Origin: Bacillus ectoiniformans
Lineage (GTDB): Bacteria; Bacillota; Bacilli; Bacillales; Domibacillaceae
DNA: 64,000 bases
Reading direction: 5' to 3'
Assembly: GCF_016908875.1 (NCBI RefSeq)
Contig: NZ_JAFBES010000004.1
Span: 186,001 to 250,000, forward strand
Made by a program: the position numbers and the translations under genes. Shown one piece after another: positions 23,575 to 32,443 of the stretch. Numbering within the stretch: the first letter of the stretch is position 1; each line of letters begins with the position of its first letter. The notes under the pieces were generated by a model that worked only from the letters and a program-made list of their open reading frames with translations, had not been told where the DNA came from and did not search any database.

Positions 23575-24769
23575 CAGCCTCTCCCTCCTTCTTTTTCTCA
23601 AAGGCTTTGATCATCGAACGGGCAACGACCATGCGGTGAACCTCATCCGGACCGTCATAAATTCTAGCCGTTCGCGCTTCACGGTAAAAGCCTTCAAGCG
23701 GTGTGTCGCCGGTGACGCCGAGTGCTCCATGCACTTGGATGGCGCGATCAATGACATCATGAAGCACCTTGGCTCCATAGAATTTAAGAGCAGAAATTTC
23801 CTGGCGCGCTTCGTCTCCCTGATCCATTAACCACGCCGCTTTTAACGTAAGTAAACGGAAGGCTTCAATTTCAACAGTGGAATCCGCAATAAAGTTTTGG
23901 ATGGACTGAAAATCAGCCAGACGTTTTCCTCTCGTCTCCCGCTCAGTGGCATATCCGATCATTAAATCCAGACTTCTTTTAGCGACACCAATCCAGCGCA
24001 TCGCATGTGTAATTCGTCCAGGTCCTAAACGCAGCTGCGCCAGCTTAAAGCCTTCTCCTCTATTACCGAGCAGATTTTCCTTCGGGATTCGGCAATTCGT
24101 GTACTGCACTTCACAATGGCCCCCTGTAAAATGGTCACCAATTACTGGTACTTCTCTAACAATCTCAAACCCCGGATTCTCGTTATCTACAATAAATAAA
24201 CTGAATTGCTGATGAGGCGGCGCATCGGGATCGGATTTCGCCATGACAATAGAAAAACTTGACCCGATGGCACCCGTTGTGAACCATTTGTGCGCATTAA
24301 TGACCCATTCATCTCCATCAAGTTCAGCAGTCGCTTGCAGCATTCTTGGATCCGAACCTGATACTTCCGGCTCTGTCATCGCAAAGCAAGAACGGACATC
24401 TCCATTGACAAGAGGATACAAATAATTCCGTTTCTGTTCTTCTGATGCGGCATGCCATAAGATTTCTCCATTTCCGGCATCAGGCGCCATGGACCCAAAT
24501 ATATATGGAGCAATCGGACTGCGGCCAATCACTTCTGACAATAAACCGAGAGAAAGAAATCCCATGCCTGTGCCCCCAGCATCCTTTGCCATATGTGCCG
24601 CCCATAATCCCATATCCTTTACTTTTTGCTGAAGCGGCTTCAAAATCTCTTCTGGCAATCCTCTATGAGGCACCATATGTTTTTCATTCGGGTAAACGTG
24701 TTCCTCCATAAAAGCTTCCGCCTTCTCCACCATCTTTTGCTGTTCTTCTGAAGGGTTAAAATTAAACAT
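23561..24769 (-). CDS. Acyl-CoA dehydrogenase (ACAD10/11-like)
   Basis: 402 residues, FAD-dependent. CFAMTEPEVSGSDPRMLQATAE and WFTTGAIGSSFSIVMAKSDP are the flavin and substrate-binding motifs, LGPGRITHAMRWIG and AIQVHGALGVTGDTPLEGFYREART are the C-terminal half. A PEVSGSDP motif and the ~400-residue length match the ACAD10/11 branch rather than short-chain butyryl-CoA enzymes. It is the first gene of a two-gene operon with the APH-type kinase. In the lva/ACAD10-11 pathway this partner removes phosphate from the 4-phosphoacyl-CoA to reach an enoyl intermediate. A -24/-12 promoter lies upstream. Confidence 0.85.
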   Translation of the reverse strand: MFNFNPSEEQQKMVEKAEAFMEEHVYPNEKHMVPHRGLPEEILKPLQQKVKDMGLWAAHMAKDAGGTGMGFLSLGLLSEVIGRSPIAPYIFGSMAPDAGNGEILWHAASEEQKRNYLYPLVNGDVRSCFAMTEPEVSGSDPRMLQATAELDGDEWVINAHKWFTTGAIGSSFSIVMAKSDPDAPPHQQFSLFIVDNENPGFEIVREVPVIGDHFTGGHCEVQYTNCRIPKENLLGNRGEGFKLAQLRLGPGRITHAMRWIGVAKRSLDLMIGYATERETRGKRLADFQSIQNFIADSTVEIEAFRLLTLKAAWLMDQGDEARQEISALKFYGAKVLHDVIDRAIQVHGALGVTGDTPLEGFYREARTARIYDGPDEVHRMVVARSMIKAFEKKKEGEAVAKR

Positions 24770-24814
24770 CTCTTCATTCCTCCCATTCGTTATTCTATTT
24801 CTTATCCTTCTACT

Positions 24815-24830
24815 TGCATTTTCTGTGCCA
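24815..24830 (-). promoter_or_regulatory. Sigma-54 promoter of the kinase/ACAD operon
   Basis: On the minus strand TGGCACAGAAAATGCA matches TGGCAC-N5-TTGCA with one mismatch (ATGC for TTGC). GG and GC are exactly 10 bp apart. It is 46 nt above the start codon. Confidence 0.72.
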
Positions 24831-24845
24831 TCTCAAATTCAGAGA

Positions 24846-24868
24846 TTTTCACTGCTAAATAGTGAAAA
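24846..24868. promoter_or_regulatory. Inverted repeat between sigma-54 promoter and activator gene
   Basis: TTTTCACT-7-AGTGAAAA has perfect 8-bp arms. It lies 16 bp above the -24 box of the divergent operon and 54 bp before the activator start codon, so it may be an activator site or the activator's own control site. Confidence 0.5.
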
Positions 24869-24922
24869 AGTGATGAAAAAAGTAATCAGATAATTTAGAA
24901 TTAACTAACAAGAGGTGATTTG

Positions 24923-26347
24923 ATGAACGAAACCGAAGTGACATCTGCTCAGAAAGAAATCGAGCGTCTAGCAAATGAGCTTAAACAATCAAAAACACTG
25001 GCTAAGCGTTATGAAGCCGTGATTGAATCCAGCTATGATCCTATTTTTATTGCTGATAAAAATGGAATTGGTTTAAAAACGAATGAAGCATACACTCGAA
25101 TCACAGGAGTCGAACCTGAAAAACTAATCGGCAGACATATGCGTGACCTGGTAGATGAAGGAATTATTTCTGATTCCATTACATTGCAGGTATTGCAGCA
25201 AAAAGAACGGCTGACAAGAGTTCAAACGGTTAATGGAAAAGAACTGCTTGTAACAGGAAACCCTATATTTGACGAGTCAGGCCGCATTTCATATGTGGTC
25301 ACGAACCTCAGAGACATCTCTAAACTAAACGGCTTAAAAGATGAGCTTAACCGTACGAAAGCACTTGCGGAGAAATATTTACAGGAGCTGGAGCAATATC
25401 ACGAAAAAGAACATCTCATCAGCTATGAAGGTATCATCGCGAACAGCACCAAAATGGCTTTTATCACGGAGCTTGCAAAGAGAATTGCCCCCGTCCACTC
25501 TACTGTCTTATTGCTTGGCGAGTCCGGTGTCGGCAAAGAAGTGATCGCGAACCTAATTCAGAAACTCAGCGATCGGCGGGACAAACCTTTTATTAAAGTC
25601 AACTGTGCGGCGATACCAAGAGATTTGCTGGAATCTGAGCTATTCGGATATGAGAAAGGTGCCTTCACAGGAGCTCATGATAAAGGCCGGCCTGGACTAT
25701 TCGAACAAGCACATGGAGGAACGATTTTCTTAGATGAAATCGGAGAAATGCCGCCTCAGCTGCAAGTGAAGCTCTTACGGGTTCTGCAGGAATTTGAAGT
25801 GACGCGGATCGGCGGAGGGCGGACAATAAAAATTGATGTCCGAATCATATCTGCGACCAATAAAGACCTTGAGTATATGATCGAAAAAGGGGATTTCCGC
25901 GAAGATCTTTATTACCGGTTAAATATCGTCCCGATCCGCATCCCGCCTCTGCGCGAACGTAAAGAGGATATTCCTTTGCTTGCCCACCATTTTTTAAATC
26001 AAGTAAACACGAAATACGGTTTAAATAAACAGCTATCCGATGACTCCTTTGTTTTAATGAAAAACTATTCTTGGCCAGGCAATATTAGAGAAATGCAAAA
26101 CATGATTGAAAGACTGGCTGTCACTTCTCCGGCAGAAATCATTGATGCCAGTTGTTTTCCTTTTTCAAATGAGGCCGAGATGCCGAAAAACCCTTCACAA
26201 AAAACATTAAAAGAAGTCGTATTTGAAGTCGAGCGCGAAATGATCTTGCGTGCAATGGCTGAACACCGCTCAACTAGAAAAGCCGCTGAAGCACTGGGAA
26301 TCAGTCAATCCGCCCTTGTGAAAAAGAGGCAGAAGCTTGGGTTGTGA
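24923..26347 (+). CDS. Sigma-54-dependent transcriptional activator (PAS-AAA-Fis)
   Basis: 474 residues from the ATG at 24923 (AGAGGTG upstream; a TTG directly before it is less likely). A PAS domain (about 25-140) is followed by the AAA+ domain with Walker [10 protein letters not shown], the sigma-54 contact loop GAFTGA, and Walker [14 protein letters not shown] Fis-type helix-turn-helix closes the protein: [20 protein letters not shown]. No receiver domain is present, so a small ligand or acyl-CoA sensed by PAS is likely. It sits between two operons that both have -24/-12 promoters and is almost certainly their activator. Confidence 0.92.
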   Translation: MNETEVTSAQKEIERLANELKQSKTLAKRYEAVIESSYDPIFIADKNGIGLKTNEAYTRITGVEPEKLIGRHMRDLVDEGIISDSITLQVLQQKERLTRVQTVNGKELLVTGNPIFDESGRISYVVTNLRDISKLNGLKDELNRTKALAEKYLQELEQYHEKEHLISYEGIIANSTKMAFITELAKRIAPVHSTVLLLGESGVGKEVIANLIQKLSDRRDKPFIKVNCAAIPRDLLESELFGYEKGAFTGAHDKGRPGLFEQAHGGTIFLDEIGEMPPQLQVKLLRVLQEFEVTRIGGGRTIKIDVRIISATNKDLEYMIEKGDFREDLYYRLNIVPIRIPPLRERKEDIPLLAHHFLNQVNTKYGLNKQLSDDSFVLMKNYSWPGNIREMQNMIERLAVTSPAEIIDASCFPFSNEAEMPKNPSQKTLKEVVFEVEREMILRAMAEHRSTRKAAEALGISQSALVKKRQKLGL

Positions 26348-26348
26348 T

Positions 26349-26362
26349 TGAAAGCGATTACA
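26349..26362 (+). promoter_or_regulatory. cre-like site upstream of the sigma-54 operon
   Basis: TGAAAGCGATTACA fits TGWNANCGNTNWCA at all positions. It starts 2 nt after the activator stop codon and lies before the terminator, ~105 bp above the -24 box, so its effect, if any, is unclear. Confidence 0.45.
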
Positions 26363-26372
26363 TTTTTCATCG

Positions 26373-26399
26373 CCGATTCGAAAAGGAATCGGTTTTTTT
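26373..26399 (+). terminator. Terminator of the activator gene
   Basis: CCGATTC/GAATCGG stem with 6-nt loop and a run of seven T. Confidence 0.85.
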
Positions 26400-26464
26400 A
26401 CGTTTTCCACCTTAATTTTTGTGCTAACCCATTGATACTACTGAAATATACAGAAAATTTAGAA

Positions 26465-26481
26465 TTGGCATCTTACTTGCA
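26465..26481 (+). promoter_or_regulatory. Sigma-54 promoter of the reductase/ligase/permease operon
   Basis: TTGGCATCTTACTTGCA matches YTGGCAY-N5-TTGCW, with GG and GC 10 bp apart. The expected start of transcription near 26492 leaves a ~29-nt leader before the ATG at 26521. Confidence 0.82.
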
Positions 26482-26520
26482 TTGTTAATAACAAATGATT
26501 CTTTAAGCGAGGTGGATGTA

Positions 26521-27294
26521 ATGGATTTCAGTCAGCTTCCTACATTTCGTCTGGATGGAAAAATAGCTCTCGTCACTGGCGGAAGCAAAGGAATTGGATT
26601 GGCAATGGCCGGCGCTCTGGCTTCACAGGGAGCCGAAGTTATTATCTCAGGCCGCAACATCACTGACTTAGAGCAAGCCGTCGGATTAATGACATCACAG
26701 GACCTTTCAGTTTCCTATATTCAGTCAGATGTAACAGATAAAAAGCAAGTAGACGACATGATCAACCAAATCGTTGAAAAACATGGAAGTCTCGATATTC
26801 TCATTAATAACGCTGGAATGAATATTAGAAAGCCGTTGTTGGAAGTCGAAGAAAAAGATTGGGACCAAGTAATCGACACGAACTTAAAGGGTATTTTCTT
26901 TGTCGGTCAAGCGGCCTCACGGCAAATGATCTCCCAGAAAAGCGGAAGGATCATTAATATTTCTTCTATATTAGGCGGAATTGGCATGCCCTTTCAAACA
27001 AGTTACGCAGCAAGCAAGGGCGGCATTAATCAAATGACCAAAGTGTGGGCAAGTGAGCTTTCCCCTCACCAAATTACGGTGAATGCCATCGCTCCTGCTT
27101 ATATTAAAACACCGATGACTGAGCCTTGGCTTGATGATGAGGAACGTTACAAGACAATCGTCAGCAACACGATGACTAACCGAATCGGAGAACTAGAGGA
27201 CTTGGCAGGACCCGCTGTCTTCCTTTCTTCAGATGCCTCAAGCTATGTAACTGGACAGATTTTATATGTGGACGGCGGATGGACCGCTAAATAA
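26521..27294 (+). CDS. SDR-family dehydrogenase
   Basis: 257 residues from the ATG at 26521, preceded by GCGAGGTGG; earlier in-frame codons lie above the expected transcription start. TGGSKGIG is the cofactor loop, NNAG and the catalytic SSILGG...YAASKGG are intact. The basic Arg in IISGRN after strand 2 suggests NADP(H). In the P. putida lva operon an SDR (LvaD) reduces levulinyl-CoA to 4-hydroxyvaleryl-CoA; the same position-by-content role is plausible here. Gluconate 5-dehydrogenase-like activity is an alternative. Confidence 0.82.
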   Translation: MDFSQLPTFRLDGKIALVTGGSKGIGLAMAGALASQGAEVIISGRNITDLEQAVGLMTSQDLSVSYIQSDVTDKKQVDDMINQIVEKHGSLDILINNAGMNIRKPLLEVEEKDWDQVIDTNLKGIFFVGQAASRQMISQKSGRIINISSILGGIGMPFQTSYAASKGGINQMTKVWASELSPHQITVNAIAPAYIKTPMTEPWLDDEERYKTIVSNTMTNRIGELEDLAGPAVFLSSDASSYVTGQILYVDGGWTAK

Positions 27295-27319
27295 AACGCA
27301 GCCATAAGGAGGAAACAGA

Positions 27320-28927
27320 ATGATTATTGATGGAGAATTGTACGGAAGGGATGTGAAAATGTACGCGAACCGTCCGGCCAATGTCTATGACATGCTCATC
27401 CAGTCAGCGGCCCTGTACCCCGACAAGGAAGCACTGATCAAAAATGAGACCCGCTTAACTTATCAAGAGCTTGTTAAACAAACGGATACCGCCGCTGCTC
27501 ATCTCATGAAGAATTACCATATTCATAAAGGCGATCGAATTGCTCTTCTAACCGGAAACCGAATTGAATTTGTTATAGCGGCACTTGCTTGCGCCAAGAT
27601 AGGCGCCATGTTCGTCCCTTTAAATACTAAACTGACAGCCGACAACTTAACGTATATGCTTTCCCACTCGGGCGCCAAACTGCTCATTACTGAAAAAGAG
27701 CTGGTCTCCCCTTTGTTGAAATGGGTTCAAAACAGCGAGTCTCTCGAAGGCTGTCTGTTAATAGATGGATTAGACCCGACACAAGGTCTTTATTCTTTTC
27801 ACGATGAATTGCTGAAAGAACCAGCTCCCCCTGTCTCCTTTCCGATCGTTGAAGAAACGGAAAGTCTGTATATTATGTACACTTCTGGAACGACAGGCAC
27901 GCCTAAAGGAGCCGTAGGCAGTCATACCAACGTGATCCACAGCTCCATCAGCTATCAGATCCGAATGAACACAACGGAACATTCAAAGACGTTGCTTGCA
28001 GTGCCTTTATTCCATGTCACAGGTCTGATCGGCCAGCTTTTTCATATGATTTTAACAGGCGGGACAATCGTTTTAATGGAGCGGTATCAGACGGAACCTT
28101 TTATCCAATCGTTAGTGTCAGAAAAAATCACGTTTCTATTTAACGTTCCAACGATCTATGTCATGTTGATGTCTAGCTCTTCCTTTCAGTCAAATTCATA
28201 TGAATATGTCGAAACGATCGCTTATGGCGGCGCACCAATGTCAGCGGAAACGATTAAACAGATTCATCGCTTCTTTCCTAACGCGTCTATGCATAATGCC
28301 TATGGAGCCACCGAGACCAGTTCGCCAGCGACGATTATGCCTGAACGATATCCGCCTGAAAAAATTAGTTCAGTCGGGCTTCCCGTTCCGGTTGGCGAAG
28401 TGAAGACGGTTAATTCTGATGGCAGCCAATGCGGACCTGGAGAAATTGGCGAACTCTACATTAAAGGTCCTATGATCGTCAAAGAATATTGGAACAATGA
28501 AGAAGCGAACCGTTCCGCTTTTAGCGACGGCTATTGGAAGTCTGGTGATATTGCTCTACTTGACCAAGATGGGTTTGTGTACATCATGGACAGAAAGAAA
28601 GACATGATTAACCGCGGAGGCGAGAAAATTTACTCGATTGAAGTAGAAAATGCACTATACGCTCACCCCAAAGTGCTTGAAGCCTCTGTTGTAGGAATTC
28701 CAGACAGTCTGTTTGGAGAAGAGGTCAAAGCTTATATTGTCCAAAAGCCTGGAGAAACGATCACAGCTGACGACATTCTATCTTTCACTCGTGAAAAGCT
28801 CGCCGGCTATAAGATTCCGAAGCATATAGAATTTATTCAAGAGCTCCCGCGCAATCCCGGTGGCAAAGTACTAAAAACTAAATTAGCTCAATCAACTATC
28901 GCATCTAAAGGAGGAAATCATTCATGA
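27320..28927 (+). CDS. Acyl-CoA synthetase 1 of the sigma-54 operon
   Basis: 535 residues, AMP-forming. Motifs: IMYTSGTTGTPKGAVGSH, NAYGATETSSPATIM, KSGDIALLDQDGF, DRKKDMINRGGEKIYS and the terminal PGGKVLKTKL with the catalytic Lys. AAGGAGG lies 8 nt before the ATG, and the stop overlaps the next gene by 4 nt (ATGA), indicating coupled translation. The substrate is not readable from sequence; the context suggests a short or branched hydroxy/keto acid imported by the AtoE-type permease. Confidence 0.87.
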   Translation: MIIDGELYGRDVKMYANRPANVYDMLIQSAALYPDKEALIKNETRLTYQELVKQTDTAAAHLMKNYHIHKGDRIALLTGNRIEFVIAALACAKIGAMFVPLNTKLTADNLTYMLSHSGAKLLITEKELVSPLLKWVQNSESLEGCLLIDGLDPTQGLYSFHDELLKEPAPPVSFPIVEETESLYIMYTSGTTGTPKGAVGSHTNVIHSSISYQIRMNTTEHSKTLLAVPLFHVTGLIGQLFHMILTGGTIVLMERYQTEPFIQSLVSEKITFLFNVPTIYVMLMSSSSFQSNSYEYVETIAYGGAPMSAETIKQIHRFFPNASMHNAYGATETSSPATIMPERYPPEKISSVGLPVPVGEVKTVNSDGSQCGPGEIGELYIKGPMIVKEYWNNEEANRSAFSDGYWKSGDIALLDQDGFVYIMDRKKDMINRGGEKIYSIEVENALYAHPKVLEASVVGIPDSLFGEEVKAYIVQKPGETITADDILSFTREKLAGYKIPKHIEFIQELPRNPGGKVLKTKLAQSTIASKGGNHS

Positions 28928-30486
28928 CTGATATTGTGGGAAATCGCACCATTCCTGGTGTGTTAAACGAGATGGTTTCATTGCATTCTGATAAACCATT
29001 CGTACTTTTTGAAGATCAATATGAACAAAGGCACTCTCTCACCTATGGAGAGTTTCACGACAAGGTGCTCAGGCTTGGTCAGGTCTTTCATCAGGCAGGC
29101 ATTCAAAAAGGGGATAAAATTCTGCTTCATTTGCCAAACGGTATGGACTTTATGATTTCCTGGTTCGCCATTACAACAATTGGTGCGGTCATGGTGCCGA
29201 CCAATATTTTATCAACGGCCGATGAACTGGCCTACTTGCTTGAACACTCTGAATCTAAATTAGTCATTACAGAAGATGAGTATGTGGATAAATTCTCCCG
29301 ATTTCAACAGCAGCTTTCCGGTGTATTTTTATCCAGAAGTAAAGGGACAGCTCCATTCGGAGAAAGTCTCGATCAGTTGATTGACCAGGCAGATCCATTG
29401 GCTATGGAGGTCAGCATTTCCAGTGAGGATCTTGCAGCTATCTTATACACATCCGGCACGACCTCTAAGCCAAAAGGTGTATTGATTACTCACGCCAATT
29501 ATTTATTTGCCGGAGAAGTGATGTCGAAGTCATTGCGCCTATCGCCAGAGGATCGCGTCATGATCGTCCTCCCTATGTTCCATGGCAACGGACAATATTA
29601 TTTAGCCATGCCGGCATTAATGACTGGTGCGAGTATCGCGATTACAGAAAAATTCAGTGCCTCCCGCTATTTTAAACAAGCGAAGCGTCTTAATGCCACG
29701 GTGGGTTCTTTGTTCGCTGCTCCGCTAAAAATGATTTTGAAGAAGCCATTTGAAAAGGAAGATGCTGAGCACAATTTACGCCTGATCATTTTCGCTCAAA
29801 CCATCACACCTGAACAATTGCATCAATTTGAACATCAATACCGTGTCCCTCTCCGGCAAATTTACGGAATGACGGAAACAATCGGCACACCGCTCATGAA
29901 CCCGCTTGATGGTTTTTATAACAACTTGAGTGTTGGCCGCCCTGCTATCGGATATGAGGTTCGGCTGACAGATGAAAATGGGCTCGAAGTTGAGGATGGC
30001 GAAGAAGGTCAAATTACTGTAAAAGGTGTACCTGGAAGAACACTGATGAAAGGTTACTTTAATAATGAAGACGCCACAAATGAAGCGTTGAAAAACGGCT
30101 GGCTTCATACAGGCGATATGGCTCGAAAAAATCCAGAGGACGGTCTCTTCTATTTCGTGGACCGCAAGAAGGATATGATGAAACGAGCCGGAGAAAATAT
30201 CGCAGCTAGTGAGGTTGAGGATGCAATTAATCAGCATGAAGCTGTATTTGAAAGCGCTGTCATCGGTGTGCCCGATGAAATGCGTGACGAAGCGATCCAT
30301 GCCTTTGTTGTTTTAAAAGACGGTTACGCATTGACGGAACGGGAGCTTATTGCATTTTGCGAAGGGAAACTAGCAAAGTTCAAAGTGCCAGAAGCCGTAC
30401 ATTTTACTAAGGAATTTCCACGGACATCTGTCGGAAAGATTCAAAAACACCAATTAAAACACACGATTTCCATTCCAAGGGGGTAA
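28924..30486 (+). CDS. Acyl-CoA synthetase 2 of the sigma-54 operon
   Basis: 520 residues, AMP-forming. ILYTSGTTSKPKGVLITH, QIYGMTETIGTPLM, HTGDMARKNPEDGLF, DRKKDMMKRAGENIAA and TSVGKIQKHQLK are intact. It is closer to CaiC/crotonobetaine-type ligases in its GMTETIGTP motif and length than to its neighbour, so the two ligases are not recent duplicates and may act on different acids of one pathway. It overlaps gene 1 by 4 nt and is followed 4 nt later by the permease gene. Confidence 0.85.
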   Translation: MTDIVGNRTIPGVLNEMVSLHSDKPFVLFEDQYEQRHSLTYGEFHDKVLRLGQVFHQAGIQKGDKILLHLPNGMDFMISWFAITTIGAVMVPTNILSTADELAYLLEHSESKLVITEDEYVDKFSRFQQQLSGVFLSRSKGTAPFGESLDQLIDQADPLAMEVSISSEDLAAILYTSGTTSKPKGVLITHANYLFAGEVMSKSLRLSPEDRVMIVLPMFHGNGQYYLAMPALMTGASIAITEKFSASRYFKQAKRLNATVGSLFAAPLKMILKKPFEKEDAEHNLRLIIFAQTITPEQLHQFEHQYRVPLRQIYGMTETIGTPLMNPLDGFYNNLSVGRPAIGYEVRLTDENGLEVEDGEEGQITVKGVPGRTLMKGYFNNEDATNEALKNGWLHTGDMARKNPEDGLFYFVDRKKDMMKRAGENIAASEVEDAINQHEAVFESAVIGVPDEMRDEAIHAFVVLKDGYALTERELIAFCEGKLAKFKVPEAVHFTKEFPRTSVGKIQKHQLKHTISIPRG

Positions 30487-30490
30487 TAAA

Positions 30491-31876
30491 ATGGAACCAG
30501 TTAAAAATATGCCAGAAAAGCACGTACCCAATGAACCGAAGCAAAATAATTTTATGGCTAAAATTGCTTTAGTATTTGCCGGCATTGCAGAAAAGTGGCT
30601 GCCTGATGCTTTTGTTTTCGCGATCATCTTAACCGTCATTACGTTTCTCTCTGGAATCTTTGTAACAGACAACAGCCCTTTTGATATGATGCTTTACTGG
30701 GGAGATGGAATGTGGGGTCTATTAACTTTCACTGCCCAAATTATTACAACCTTCATAATGAGTTATGGATTAGCGCTGACTAAACCCGTATCCCGTGCAC
30801 TTGAAAATATTGCTGGAAAATGCAAGACGCCTAACACAGCGATTTTGCTTGTGACCTTTACATCTTTGTTCGCTTCCTTAATCAGCTGGGCATTCGGATT
30901 GGTCGTAGCCGGTATTATGGCTAAGCTTGTAGCTAAAAAAGTTCCGGATGTTGATTACCGTGTGCTAGTGGCCGCAGGATATTCAGGATTTGTTATCTGG
31001 GAAGGCGGACTGTCATCCTCCCCTGCCCTTTTCGTTGCAACGAAAGACCATATTTTCCAAGAACAGATCGGCATCATCCCAACAGCAGATACACTGTTTT
31101 CCATGTTGAATATCGCCATCGTCGTTCTTATTTTCTTCACTCTGCCATTTGTCATGAAAATGATTCACCCTAAGCGGAAGGAAGACCGCTTTATGGTGGA
31201 TACTGCTTTATTAGAAGATACAATTGTCGAGGAAGAAAAGAAAGAAGATACGAACTATGTGAATGATAAACTAGAAAAAAGCCGCTTAGTGACTTTGATC
31301 GGCGGTGTGCTGGGACTATTCTATTTAGGCAATCATTTTATGACAAACGGATTCTCACTAGACTTGAATACCGTTAACCTCATGTTCTTAACAGCTGCCC
31401 TACTATTGTATGGAAATGTTCGCGAGCTAGGAAAAGGTTTATTGAAGGCTTCCGCAAGTGTCGGACAGTTTGCTTTGCAGTACCCATTCTACGCGGGTAT
31501 TATGGGCATGATCAGCGCGTCTGGTTTAGCTGCTACTCTATCTAACTTCTTTACTGATATTTCCAGCAGTCAAACGCTGCCGTTTCTAACATTCTTGGCT
31601 TCCGGCATTTTGAACGTTTTCGTCCCATCAGGCGGAGGACAATGGGCCATTCAAGCGCCAATTGCATTGCCAGCCGCTATGGAAATGGGCGTGGAGCCAG
31701 CCAAGATCGTTATGGCCGTCGCTTGGGGAGATGCTTGGACCAACATGATCCAGCCATTCTGGGCGATCCCTCTTCTTGGTATCGCCGGCTTAAAAATCCG
31801 TGACATTATGGGATTCACCGTCATCACATTAATTTATACAGGTATCATCATTTCCGCGGTTTTCCTATTGCTTTAA
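30491..31876 (+). CDS. AtoE-family short-chain fatty acid permease
   Basis: 461 residues, about 11-12 membrane helices. WLPDAFVFAIILTVITFLSG, YSGFVIWEGGLSSSPAL and the Gly-rich VPSGGGQWAIQAP...WGDAWTNMIQPFWAIPLL are landmarks of the AtoE/TIGR00366 family, which imports acetoacetate and other short-chain acids. AAGGGGG precedes the ATG. It ends the sigma-54 operon and supplies the uptake step. It is followed by a good terminator. Confidence 0.9.
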   Translation: MEPVKNMPEKHVPNEPKQNNFMAKIALVFAGIAEKWLPDAFVFAIILTVITFLSGIFVTDNSPFDMMLYWGDGMWGLLTFTAQIITTFIMSYGLALTKPVSRALENIAGKCKTPNTAILLVTFTSLFASLISWAFGLVVAGIMAKLVAKKVPDVDYRVLVAAGYSGFVIWEGGLSSSPALFVATKDHIFQEQIGIIPTADTLFSMLNIAIVVLIFFTLPFVMKMIHPKRKEDRFMVDTALLEDTIVEEEKKEDTNYVNDKLEKSRLVTLIGGVLGLFYLGNHFMTNGFSLDLNTVNLMFLTAALLLYGNVRELGKGLLKASASVGQFALQYPFYAGIMGMISASGLAATLSNFFTDISSSQTLPFLTFLASGILNVFVPSGGGQWAIQAPIALPAAMEMGVEPAKIVMAVAWGDAWTNMIQPFWAIPLLGIAGLKIRDIMGFTVITLIYTGIIISAVFLLL

Positions 31877-31881
31877 AATAG

Positions 31882-31918
31882 CCACCCAGCCTTCGCTTTA
31901 TGAGGGCTGGGCTTTTTT
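31882..31918 (+). terminator. Terminator of the sigma-54 operon
   Basis: CCCAGCC/GGCTGGG stem with a 13-nt loop and CTTTTTTC tail. Confidence 0.85.
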
Positions 31919-32032
31919 CATTTTAGGGGAAATAGTGGAGACGGTTCGCTTCATCCCCGGTGGAGGTGAAATACGAAAACCGTCCAAGCCTTTGATCTAC
32001 TTACAGTTTGAGACCGCTTTTCGTTCGGAGGC

Positions 32033-32095
32033 AGATGGTGAATCGCCGTTAGAATGGTCGAATTCGCCGTTAGAAACTCAAAAGCCGCCGTTAGA
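32033..32095 (-). repeat. 21-bp intergenic repeats (word TCTAACGGCG)
   Basis: Three contiguous units of exactly 21 bp on the minus strand, each beginning TCTAACGGCG with a variable remainder. Same word as at 15073-15180 and 44641-44766. Confidence 0.85.
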
Positions 32096-32401
32096 TAGCC
32101 TGTAGGCTCTTGATCGCGCGATAAAACATAAAAAAATTTGGCGAAAATGAGATTGTTTTTGCCTTTCTATACTAAATGGATCGATTATTGGCTCACTTTT
32201 AAGAGGAAAAATTGATATTCATCAGCTTTACACTTAACCAGCCAATCAATTAGCGAAAAGAAACCAATCCGAGTAAAACATATAACTAAAAAACCCAGCA
32301 TCAATCCTGGGCTTTCTTTAAGAATCCACTTTTTCAGTAACCTCGTGAAACATTGGGGTACCGTTTCAGTCCCCTCGTTCACTTTCTTCCCCAAACTAAA
32401 T
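32096..32401. other. Gene-free interval between AtoE terminator and SLH-CAP gene
   Basis: No ORF with a ribosome binding site is seen. A short hairpin CCCAG/CTGGG near 32291-32310 with a T-rich tail could be a weak terminator or a decayed gene end. Confidence 0.5.
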
Positions 32402-32428
32402 AGCCTGATCTATCCAGCAGATCAGGCT
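32402..32428 (-). terminator. Terminator hairpin of the SLH-CAP gene
   Basis: Perfect 10-bp stem AGCCTGATCT/AGATCAGGCT with 7-nt loop, 16 nt below the stop; the following T-run is weak. Confidence 0.65.
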
Positions 32429-32443
32429 CATTCAAGAATTATA

